Positions 30,621-40,044 of a DNA stretch of 64,000 nucleotides are shown piece by piece (the stretch's first letter is position 1; every line of letters starts with the position of its first letter). Made by a program: the position numbers and the translations under genes. Location: assembly GCA_951394045.1 (NCBI GenBank), contig OX595985.1:5456001-5520000 (forward strand). The letters run 5' to 3'. The notes under the pieces are model-generated. The model had not been told where the DNA came from. It worked only from the letters and a program-made list of their open reading frames with translations, and made no database searches. This DNA is from Nitzschia sp. DOCU1 (lineage: Eukaryota > Bacillariophyta > Bacillariophyceae > Bacillariales > Bacillariaceae).

Positions 30621-32779
30621 TCAAGCACTAGCTCCAGTAGTAGCTGTTCCTCTACTTTCCTCTCTCGCGGCGCGGGTAGCCAGGCCGGCTTCGATCCAGC
30701 CCTTGAGAGTGGCCTTGTCTGCAGCTGTGAGGGGGGTATGGCTTGCCGCACGTCCGCAGCCAGTGAAACACTGTCCCCTTACATGCCACGAGAGGCAAGC
30801 GACTTTGCCGTTGGACAATCGCGGTGGCTCCGCTTCGGCCGCGCCCGCCGGGGCGATGGCTCGGAGAAACTTCTTGATGGTTCCAAATGTGTCGCCGAGC
30901 GCCTTTACTTCCGGGTCGGTGGCCAAGTTCTTCGCCTCAGTCTGAGTATTAGGCGAAGGGTGAACCGAGATAACACTGTTGGCCGGCGAAGTGGCCACCG
31001 ATACGGGATTGGACCGCGTTCCCCCCGTGCGGCCCGAGGCCGGAGTTCCTGGGCCTGTGGCCAGGCCAGAACCGGCTGGACGGTAGGCAAGCGGCAACGT
31101 AGGAGGCGTCCATGCCAGGCGGCGTATGTTGCTCTGGAGGTCGAAGAACCTTGGGACATCGACGTGGCCTCTAGGGGTTGCAGCACAGCGCTCCCAGTAA
31201 TCTTGGAGTTCGCTGCGGATGGCGCAGAGGTACTTGACATAAATCAAGCCCTTACCGCCATGATCCCCATCCAGGTCTCCTAGACGATTTTCCACGCCTC
31301 TCCATCCCTCCACAATCTCGCGATTGAAGGTTTGGAAGATGGCGGAATTTCTCCCCGCCACCACCGCTAGTAGCACGGCGAAGGCTTCGAGTGTCTTGCG
31401 TGCGGCTCTTTCGCTAGTGGGAAAGAGGATGGTCTTGGCCCGCTGTAGTTCCCTTACGTCGCTGAGCTGGGCCGCGTTGGCGCCGCATTCAAGCAACATC
31501 TGTTGTTCTTCCAGCAAACGGCGTGCTTGGGTTCCACGTTCGTCACCCGCGAGGACGAGGAAGGGGTTGATACCACGCTCGGGCACGTAGTCCGTGGGGG
31601 CGCGAAACTCGAGGCGTTCCAGAGTGCCCCAAATCTCGGTGGTTGCCAACGGAGTCTCGTAGTGAAGTTCGTTGGCAGTGGTGTCGAAGAGTGCTTGGAG
31701 AACGGCTAGCTTCTCGCTTTTGCCGGCGTTCGCCATTGCCCCGTAGAGGCTCGGTAGTTGCTCCTCAGTCTCACAGCGGATCAAACGCAAGAGCGTCTCG
31801 TGGGTGAGCTTCCACTTGGAGCTGGGTTTCTTCGAACTGTCGCCTTCTTCGGCGCGTCCTTGAGGTTGCTGTGCGGCCATGATCTCGGCCCAGATACGCA
31901 TCATCTCGAGGCTGGTGTCATTTCCAGCGGCGGGGCCACGCTCTCCAGTACTGGGCGCGGGTGCGGCCGCGGGCTGATTCCATGCCGGAAGGTCCGACTT
32001 CACGACAACAACCAACCGATTCATGAGTTCAGCGTCCATGTTAACTGGCGAAGGTAGCGTGGAGCGTTCTACCCTGACTCGGCCGCCGGAAGTTCCAACG
32101 ACACGTAACCAGTTCTTGATGGGCTCGAAGTCTTCGCGCTGTGCTTCGCTCAAGGTCTGGAGATAAGCCTCGAGCTTGACAATCAGCTGTCCCACCTTGA
32201 CGTCGGAGCGGCAGAAGAGCGCCGCGACTTGGGGAGGCAGGTACATTCCGTGACGGACCCTCACCGTGTCGAAGACACCGGCAGGTGCGTCGTTGGGGAC
32301 ACTTTCCACCGGGTCATCTGCACCATCGTTGCTAGTGTAATGCAACACGTAGTTTGCCCACGGGTGGACCTTCACGTCACCGGGGAGAACATCGAAGATC
32401 TTGCTGGCAAGTACACGGCTTGGGGGGCTTGTGCTCCGACGACATCCATCTTGAACATGACGACCTTGTCATGCCATTCGCGTGCGTTTGGATTTCCAAG
32501 TGCTTGGGGGAAGACCATGGCGCGGTGATAGAAAACGACGGGAGCGGTGTCCTTCGAGACGGAGACGTACACGTGCGGCATCTCGTCCCAAGTTCGCTTG
32601 ACTTCATCGTACAAGGCGGCGCCGGACTTCCAAGTAGTCTCGTCCGCGGTAGCGAACAACTTGTACACTTCGGCTTGCTCCCCAAAACGAGCGTGACGCC
32701 AGTCGACGTTCTCGTAGAGGGAATGGTAAGTGGCGGGAGCCTCGGCTAACGAGGCAGCGGCTTCAGCAAAACGGACCAT
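30621..32779 (-). CDS. DIRS-like Gag (one frameshift)
   Basis: ATG at 32779, only 6 bp inside repeat A1, so A1 is the leader. The first ~130 codons (MVRFAEAAASLAEAPATY...) are in one frame. Near 32390 the sense continues in another frame (KIFDVLPGDVKVHPWANYVL) as a ~580-codon stretch. Its middle is helical; near the C-terminus a Cys/His cluster (CLSWHVRGQCFTGCGRAASH) could be a nucleic-acid-binding knuckle. The single-base shift is likely a lesion or an assembly error. Function inferred from position. Confidence 0.7.
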
Positions 32780-32784
32780 TGCTA

Positions 32785-33023
32785 GGTTACTCAATCGTAA
32801 ACTATCTCTCTGCTAGGGTCAGCTTGAAAGCAAGCCTCTCTTCTCAGTTCTTGCTATCGATAGCAAGAAGAAAAAGTTTATGGCTGTTGTCGTTCAACAC
32901 GTAGTATCGTCCTTTTCTTCTCCTACCTTTCTTCCTTTTAGTAGGTCGGTAGAAGGGTAGTTCGAAATTCGATCCGGGTTCCCCGGTCCCTTCGCCGTCC
33001 GTTCTCTCCGCGGTTACTAGTAG
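32785..33023 (-). repeat. Split direct repeat A1 of the DIRS-like element
   Basis: 239-bp 5' terminal repeat, the same as 10544-10782. Contains TTGCTATCGATAGCAA (16-bp palindrome) and GTTCGAAATTCGATCC. Marks the element's 5' end. Confidence 0.85.
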
Positions 33024-34186
33024 TCACCAACAGTCTATGCCTTCTTGAGATATGAGTGTCCTTAGAAGCCACCATTGTCTGGCACTTGTAATTGAGTGAA
33101 AAATACCATTTCCACGTTCATGCTATGTCTATTTAGTGTCGTACCACTGTCCTTCTTGTCTTGCCATGAAGCTGTTAATCACTTGACCACCTTGCTTTTA
33201 AATAATTGGTGTCTTGCATGCATCACCTCACCGTCTTTTCTGTCTTCAGACTAGCTTGCCAACATTTTGGGACATTTGTGTTCTATGTTTTTTTGACTGC
33301 GACAAATTTGGTCATTTGGTTGTCTAATTATCTGCGAGGATGTCGGGTTTTTGGCGATCCGGACACAATTGTCCCATTTTGAACCACCTGGAAGTCTTTG
33401 GACGATCCCAAAAAGAAAACTTTGGAATGTGGGTGGTGGAAATGGGAGTGCATCTATCGAAATAAATGCATTAGTGTTGTTGTCGTTGAAGTGAATGTCA
33501 ACGACTAACTAGATAGTCTGTACTACGAATTATATAGTTAAAGGTAGGAAATCTAGGTAGCTCAAGCAATCTATCATCTGCTGGTAGTTTGTTGTTGCAA
33601 AACTAGTGCTTGGTTGCTAGTAGAAGCATGAAGAAAGAGCGCCGCGAATGTCCTTCATGACGTCGGCCAGCACTTTGGATGGTGACACCATCACCAATAC
33701 TTTTTGGCCGATCGACCTTTTTTGCAGGAGTGTTGTCAATAGTGTTTTGAAGCTATCTTCAAAAAAGGCCACTACACCAAGCCTTTTTGATGATGCAATG
33801 CCAACATTCATTGCCTCGCTTGAGTGTTGCAATGATCTTCTCATTTCGATCCTGCGCCCTCCTTGGCAGCATTTTCAGATTTGATCGCATGATGGACCGG
33901 ACGACAGGAGTGTTGTTAAGAATCCGGCAGGGACTCTTAGGAAACGCGACGACAAACGCGACGACAATCAACAGATGTGGCGGCGCTTGCTCAACAATGC
34001 TGACGATTCTCCACAAACGACCTGGGAGAACCAACAACAACTACAACTATGCCTCTCTACGCTAGAGGCGCTCGATATACTTAGCTTTTGGGGAAATGGG
34101 TGACAATACGTTCACGTGAGTGATTCTAAATATTGTGAGTTATCTATGTCTGCCGCCGACGGCGGTCACTCATCTTCGAGCATCAT
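33024..34186. other. Non-coding; probably distal 3' LTR of Copia 2 plus flank
   Basis: No ORF reads as a protein. The part next to 34186 was joined to 49999-50112 before the long-TIR element inserted. It should therefore belong to the 3' LTR/UTR of Copia 2, whose pol stop is at 50113. The LTR end cannot be placed without the 5' LTR, which lies outside the window. Confidence 0.4.
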
Positions 34187-34194
34187 TCCTCGTT
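34187..34194. other. 8-bp target duplication of the long-TIR element (left)
   Basis: TCCTCGTT, repeated at 49999-50006. The base after it is G on both sides, so 9 bp is possible if the ends are read asymmetrically. Confidence 0.8.
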
Positions 34195-35625
34195 GCACCC
34201 CTAATATATCTGTCGCGTAAGAAAGGGTCATCTGTCATATAAGCTATTTAACATAATCTCTATGTCCTAAGACACCAAAAGACACACGAAACAAAAAAAA
34301 CACCGTCCGTGATTCAAACGAGTGCTGTTACCAAACCACCGTGACTCAAATACGACCCAACCAATGATTCCTTTTTCGCCCTCCTAGGGCCTCCCGTGCC
34401 TACCCAAATCACCTCCAAAGTTGTAATTTTCACTCTCGTCATGCACAGCCACAACCGCCATACTAGGTCACATCCTCAATTCCCATTCCATAAAAGGGGC
34501 ACCCATTTCCTCCTCCCCCTTTGCCTGCTCATCACAAACAGTAATTTCCTTGGTTTTATCATCATCCTCGTCCTCGTCATCCTGGTTTCCTTTATCCACT
34601 GCCATATATGGGGAACCATCTGGACCTTCACTTCCCAATAGGACATGAGCAATATTAATTCCCCTGAACTGGGCAGCATTGTACCAGATTCCTGTTGGGG
34701 CATGGAATACAATATCCTCAATGTTTTCTCGGGGACCATATGGACGTGCAATCGTGATTCGCACTTTGTGGTCCAGACCACACCCCCTAATCTTGCAGTT
34801 CTTTCCAAATCGGGGGATAGCCATGTTACAGTTAGTGTCAAAAGGAACTGTATTGGGAATTTTCCTGGCTTCTTCCAAAGGGGTGGTTGGGTAGTCGAAC
34901 CATTTGGATGCTGGACGGGCTTGGGAATCACACCTGAAGAATCTTCTTTCTTTAACATCTCTCCCAGATCTGCGAAGGATCCACTCATGGTCGTCACCAC
35001 TGATCTTAAAACCGGCTACAACAAAGAAACGGCATTTTGAGCCACATGCAACAATCAACAAATCCTCACATCAACCCCTGCTTCAACTTACATCGGTACA
35101 AATCTTCAAGTACCTGTTTGTTTTCTGCCAAACCTCTCTTAGTCAGTCTGAAGAAATCACTCGTTTCATCACTGGCTACCTCCATTGATCCTCTGGAAAT
35201 GAGCTGAGCAATGGTGGCTTCATGCCACAGTGGATAGAATTCCTTCATGGTGCTACTTTATTTTGCAGCAATCTAGCAATCTAAGCCAAATTCGCAAAAA
35301 CAATGAACGCAACTGAGTTGTCCTTTCTTTCATATGCATGCAACCCGCTACCCCAATGAAGCATTGGTTTGGAAATTTCCGTTCAAACTACATTGGCATT
35401 TCAAGAACAAAGTTCAAACAGTAAACTTCTCCATTCATGAAAACAAAGCCCACAATCAAATTCTCCCAAAATTTGGCGGTGGACCAAGTCATCATAGTAG
35501 TTCAAAGTTTGAACGTTCTCAACGTAAAGTCACTTAATACTCATCCCACTAACAGCCACACGTGCATCTCTTTTCAACAATACCAAATAGGCACTCCAAA
35601 TTGTTGTATACGGAATGTAATACGC
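34195..35625 (+). repeat. Left terminal inverted repeat of X
   Basis: Reverse complement of 48568-49998. I noticed one base difference (about 34543 against 49650), changing one residue of gene A. Near-identity means a recent origin or ongoing homogenisation of the arms. Confidence 0.92.
34468..35248 (-). CDS. Gene A, left-arm copy (two exons)
   Basis: Exon 1 35248-35092, intron 35091-35016 (76 nt, GTAAGT...TTGTAG), exon 2 35015-34468: 234 aa, intact. It begins MKEFYPLWHEATIAQLISRG; has a basic, aromatic middle (RRFFRCDSQARPASKWFDYP; FGKNCKIRGCGLDHKVRITI) that could bind nucleic acid; and an acidic stretch (DDEDEDDD) near the end. Family not recognised. It differs from the right-arm copy by one residue. 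Having a copy in each repeat means it is duplicated within every element. Confidence 0.8.
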
Positions 35626-35825
35626 NNNNNNNNNNNNNNNNNNNNNNNNNNNNNNNNNNNNNNNNNNNNNNNNNNNNNNNNNNNNNNNNNNNNNNNNNNN
35701 NNNNNNNNNNNNNNNNNNNNNNNNNNNNNNNNNNNNNNNNNNNNNNNNNNNNNNNNNNNNNNNNNNNNNNNNNNNNNNNNNNNNNNNNNNNNNNNNNNNN
35801 NNNNNNNNNNNNNNNNNNNNNNNNN
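35626..35825. other. Assembly gap (200 N)
   Basis: Hides the inner edge of the left repeat and the start of gene B. A run of exactly 200 N is probably a scaffold placeholder, so the missing length is unknown. Confidence 0.98.
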
Positions 35826-35826
35826 T

Positions 35827-37491
35827 GACAACGTTTTTGTGAAAGAAACGTTTCAGTTCCCAATCGCCCCCCTACTAAATTTCATTATCAGGAAAGGCAA
35901 AGGGGATCCAACTCGCTCTTCCGGCTGGCGTTTGGATCTGGGTAATGCAGGCAATGCTCATGATAGTGTGGATCCGACACGCCCCCGCTTGTTGGTAGGA
36001 GAGAGGGTGTTCATGGAAGATGTTGACGGTGAGCTTGCCCGTACATGCATTGGCAAGATTGTGGACCGGCTTTGCATTGCTGCTCGCCTTCTAACCATTG
36101 AAATGAATGAGCCCCACCTCATTAATCTGCAGCGGTACAAGGATTTTGCGGAACACTTAGGCAGATTCATTGGTGCTCCACATTGTTATGTGGAGCACAT
36201 AACAATACAGTTGCTTTGCCTGAGTGCCGGCGATAAAGGTTTTGAACACGTGGACGCCAGCAATGATCCCAGGAAGGGTTACAATTGGTGCTTTTGCAAG
36301 GTGATGAATTTTGTGGAGGAGGGGACCGGACAGCTTTTTTCCCTGAAGATTGTTTGCGCATTCAGAAAACGTCTTGGAGATTTCTACTCAGTCCGTTTTT
36401 CTGTGGTCGACAAGTTGTTGCGAAACATTAATGCACAGCTTGAAGGTATCAATGAAGGGTATTGCCGTCTCATCTCGCATCGAACTGGGGGTGACGAAGT
36501 TGGTGCAATACCAACATGGAACAATACTGATTGTCTATTTCTTGATGACAGTAGCCCTTGGGAATTGGTGGATGTGAATGGTCACCAGCAACGTTCCCTG
36601 AAGATACAGACAGGCATTCATCGAGGACTTTGGCTCTCACCTGCTCTCTCCAGTATATATGCAATGTCTGCTCAAGTGTCAGAGCGAGGGATGGTTCAGC
36701 TTGCCATGTTGGTGAGCTGGCAGAACTCTTTTCGAAAATTTTACCCTGTTATGCAGGAAGCGGGGCGGCGTCAAGTGTCTATGGATTATCCCCTTTATGA
36801 TGTCCAAAGTGTGGCTCGTGACCTGTTTTACAAGAAAAGAGTGGATGGGAAAAAGGATAAAGGACATGAATTGTTTGGGGGCAAAGACAGTCGCTTTAGT
36901 CCTGTTGGTTTTGACTTCATTGCCATGTTCGGAGATGCATCATCAAAGAAAGTTGAAATGGTGGACACAATTGTGGCTCGTTTACTACAGCTGCTAGATG
37001 ACATCAACCAGCTTGCTGAGCATGACAAGGTCAATATGGAGTCAGTATTGCACTGTACCAAATCGGCACAACAGGATCTCATGAGGATGGAACCATCCTG
37101 TGAACTGGGTTTGTTTCGTTTGAACTTATTCATTCAAGTATGTGCTCATTTACGAGTGAGACTAAAGCCGGGGAAGCACTTGCGACAGATGTTTTTTCCC
37201 GTTGAAAAATCGGGGTCATGGAACCATATCCTGGCATGTGGGGGAAGACCAGACCAAATCGAGGTCATCTGTGACACACTAATATACGAGTTGTCAACAG
37301 GGAAACAGCCCTTGTTCATGGATGAGATTGAAACCATACTGTGTGAGTCCCTTGATACTCGTCTGCTTCGCAAATTTGATGTCTTCATTCATGGCCAGTC
37401 CATATTCAAATTGGATGGTAATGGCATTTCATACTACAAAGAGTTCAATCAAAGAACATGGAAGCAGGTAGATGCACGTTTTAAACTATAA
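35827..37491 (+). CDS. Gene B of X, 5' end in gap; possible 2OG-Fe(II) oxygenase-like motif
   Basis: 554 codons open from the gap to a TAA. Residues ~120-185 include LSAGDKGFEHVDASNDPRKGYN; the H-x-D set in a strand-like context resembles the iron-binding motif of 2-oxoglutarate/Fe(II) dioxygenases, and later GDFYSVRF and LISHRTGG could hold the distal residues. The rest is helical and unfamiliar (SARDLFYKK-like basic patches, FRLNLFIQVCAHLRVRLKPGKH). TET/JBP dioxygenases are known to travel with some DNA transposons, so the idea is worth testing, but it rests on one short motif. It may equally be a novel transposase. It converges with gene C, ending 75 bp from it. Confidence 0.55.
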   Translation, partial: DNVFVKETFQFPIAPLLNFIIRKGKGDPTRSSGWRLDLGNAGNAHDSVDPTRPRLLVGERVFMEDVDGELARTCIGKIVDRLCIAARLLTIEMNEPHLINLQRYKDFAEHLGRFIGAPHCYVEHITIQLLCLSAGDKGFEHVDASNDPRKGYNWCFCKVMNFVEEGTGQLFSLKIVCAFRKRLGDFYSVRFSVVDKLLRNINAQLEGINEGYCRLISHRTGGDEVGAIPTWNNTDCLFLDDSSPWELVDVNGHQQRSLKIQTGIHRGLWLSPALSSIYAMSAQVSERGMVQLAMLVSWQNSFRKFYPVMQEAGRRQVSMDYPLYDVQSVARDLFYKKRVDGKKDKGHELFGGKDSRFSPVGFDFIAMFGDASSKKVEMVDTIVARLLQLLDDINQLAEHDKVNMESVLHCTKSAQQDLMRMEPSCELGLFRLNLFIQVCAHLRVRLKPGKHLRQMFFPVEKSGSWNHILACGGRPDQIEVICDTLIYELSTGKQPLFMDEIETILCESLDTRLLRKFDVFIHGQSIFKLDGNGISYYKEFNQRTWKQVDARFKL

Positions 37492-37565
37492 TGAATATTT
37501 ATGTATATTGGCTTGGCCTGTTGACCAACTGCCAGGCTTACCGACTGTCTAGCTTGGCCTGTTGT

Positions 37566-39361
37566 TCAGCCAACGGCTGGCCGGCTGCCATGGATACTGT
37601 CGACGGGCCCATGGTTCTTATAGTATGCATGGCAACATGCTGTTGTACTATAGAAGGAATGGCAGCTACAGTGCCACACTTCACTTGTAGTTTCCCTCAG
37701 TTTACCAAACTGAACAAGAACCAATGATGTACCAGCCAGGAACAAGTCCTTTCTGCTCGAATGGTCCCCATCCCAGTTTGCACTTACAGCAAGGTGCCAC
37801 TTTGCAATGCGGGTAGCATCGATTGCAACACCAATGAAATCAATATCATTTGCCAGAAATGATTCCAACTCCAACCCTTGCATCCGATGGAAATCATTGT
37901 TGGTCAACCGGGATACTTCCTTCATCAGGCGTTTGTCCAAGCCCACCAACATAGGGGTCTCCAATGGGTGGAGTTCCCAAAATGATCATGTGGTGCTCGC
38001 AACAAGCACGTGCCGTTGTGTCAAGAATACAGGGGTTGATCATCGGGGTGGTTCCACCTTTACTCAAGATGTTACTTGCATATAGACGTAAGCGATCTTG
38101 AGATGTGAGTAAACTCAAATCAAATTGAGATGGGACTCTGTAGCCTTGAGGTAGTTTCAAGCCAAATTGGTGTCGAAAGGTTTCCAATTGTGGAAGGAAT
38201 TTGAGTTCAATATTATTGCCAGCTGTGAATTTAGACTCCATACTTCTCCTTTTGTGACGCCAATATTCCTGGATTTGCTTGGTAACAATATCCAAACATC
38301 CGTCAGGGAATAAGTTTGTAGTGTCATCTCCCAACTTCTGCATCAGCAGATTAACCATCTCGTCAGGATTTGGTACACGAAAAGATGTAGATCCCAATAG
38401 TGTATTGGAATAAACATTCATAGAATTGACGGCCTCTTTCAAGATTGGATTCAAGCCATGTTTACCACGTTCTGGTTTCAGCAAATGTTCCTTCCACGTC
38501 ACCACTAGCCCACAAGAGTGTCGCTTGATACGTTGTATGCCAACAGGTCCAACATACTCTGCAGTCTCATTTGCATTCATGGCAGTATCTTCATTAACAA
38601 CAGATTTAGTCTCTTCTACCTCTTCCCATTCATCATCAGTGTCGTAGATGGAAGCAGGTATTGGATAAAAGAGTCGACACCGGAATTAGCATTCTGCCTT
38701 CCTATATTTGCATTGAAAGTGAATGGCTCGATAACCATTTGTGCTATAGTGTGAGGGTAATACCTTTGACCGAATAGCATTTGGACCAAGCCCTGGTGTA
38801 TGGCACAAGGCCTGAGCAATGCTTCCATATTCCTCCACGGGCGCATTGTCATACAATGACTTTCTCATACGTTTGCCTGCATATTGAGGTTTTTCTCCAC
38901 CAAAGACTAGTCCAACTAGTCCACCCATGGCATGAGGATTGGTAGTAACTGAAATGGGATTTTGCTTTGCCGTAGGTGAGTCATTAAGTTTCTGTGGAGG
39001 TGGGGGGGGGGGGTGGAGGAAACAGAGATTTTTTGGCGGATGGTGATTCACTGAGGTACTGCTTTGTCACCTGAAAAAGAGCAGGTTGGCGGTCTATTAT
39101 AGATTTGCTACCAACATGGCTCAACTGAGAGGCCGCCAGATGGAACAGGTGAGTTCGTGGTGTTGGAACAGTGCCCGTTTGTTCATGATGGTTGATGGAG
39201 TCTTCAACAAAGGTTTGGATGGTTACAGTCTTGAGTGCCTCTCGTGTCGGTGTTGCATAGACTTCTGCCTGATCAAAGATGGTCAGTGACTGATGGAGTC
39301 TTTCTCGCGTAGGAGTGTTGGAGCACCCTTTGGCCTTTTTGCTTGGATTAGAGGCCTTCAT
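37566..39361 (-). pseudogene. Gene C of X, frame-broken
   Basis: ATG at 39361. Coding sense runs through three frames: MKASNPSKKAKGCSNTPTRE... to a poly-Pro run, which is out of frame at a G-tract (39002-39012); then KLNDSPTAKQNPIS... with one TAA at about 38685; then DTDDEWEEVEETKSVV... to CCEHHMII, where an extra T shifts it into WELHPLETPMLVGLDKRLMK and DFIGVAIDATRIAKWHLAVS. Introns might explain part of this; homopolymer errors could explain the rest. No family recognised. GVAIDATR could be the first Asp of a DDE-like core, but the other acidic residues are not evident. Confidence 0.5.
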
Positions 39362-39910
39362 CGTCAATAGGTGAAGAATGCAAAATGGCACTGGTCTAGG
39401 AAATTTGTTCAATAAATTTGGCGGGACAATAAATTTGGCGGGAACCGGATTGGATGACGGTAGCATGTTTCCAAAACCAATGGTCACAATTTGTATCAAC
39501 CCAAAAATTTGGTGCGTATTACATTCCGTATACAACAATTTGGAGTGCCTATTTGGTATTGTTGAAAAGAGATGCACGTGTGGCTGTTAGTGGGATGAGT
39601 ATTAAGTGACTTTACGTTGAGAACGTTCAAACTTTGAACTACTATGATGACTTGGTCCACCGCCAAATTTTGGGAGAATTTGATTGTGGGCTTTGTTTTC
39701 ATGAATGGAGAAGTTTACTGTTTGAACTTTGTTCTTGAAATGCCAATGTAGTTTGAACGGAAATTTCCAAACCAATGCTTCATTGGGGTAGCGGGTTGCA
39801 TGCATATGAAAGAAAGGACAACTCAGTTGCGTTCATTGTTTTTGCGAATTTGGCTTAGATTGCTAGATTGCTGCAAAATAAAGTAGCACCATGAAGGAAT
39901 TCTATCCACT
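38950..39910. repeat. Left copy of the 961-bp duplication flanking LINE 1
   Basis: Same as 48002-48964 except for the length of one G-tract. It holds the N-terminal part of gene C, the C/A intergenic region, and the first 20 nt of gene A (39891-39910). Confidence 0.95.
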
Positions 39911-40044
39911 ATAGTTTTTCGTTTGGAAATTCGGGATCGCCGCGTCGAACCCTGATCTCCGGAAGAAATCCAGTACAAAACCTACGTAGAATCTACGTAG
40001 AAAAGGTGCAAACAGCGAAAAAAGCTTGGAAAACCGTAGCGACA

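Larger units (their letters stand above)
10390..33023 (-). mobile_element. DIRS/PAT/Ngaro-like tyrosine-recombinase retrotransposon, twice interrupted
   Basis: Reading down the minus strand: repeat A1 (33023-32785), gag, RT-RNase H, tyrosine recombinase, then B1-A2-B2 (10914-10390). This order with split direct repeats is the hallmark of PAT/Ngaro-type elements, which integrate a circle through a tyrosine recombinase and leave no target duplication. The recombinase gene is cut by a Copia element (21145-27825) and, near its last codons, by a Harbinger-like element (10973-20865). Without the inserts the element is about 6 kb. No methyltransferase domain is seen, unlike DIRS1. Gag and the recombinase each carry a single-base frame break, so this copy is probably dead. 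Confidence 0.8.

Noticed and set aside
33617..34065. Small ORFs between the DIRS-like element and element X
   Set aside because: Overlapping short frames on both strands without composition or motif support; probably LTR or flank of Copia 2.
35437..35825. Long ORF running through the N gap
   Set aside because: Frames through placeholder N carry no information; only the part from 35827 is read as gene B.
39361..39577. Upstream extension of gene C (HLFSTIPNRHSKLL...), also at 48631 and 35562
   Set aside because: The frame begins with GTG, not ATG, and lies in the terminal repeat; the first ATG is at 39361. The apparent three copies simply reflect the duplicated and inverted sequence.
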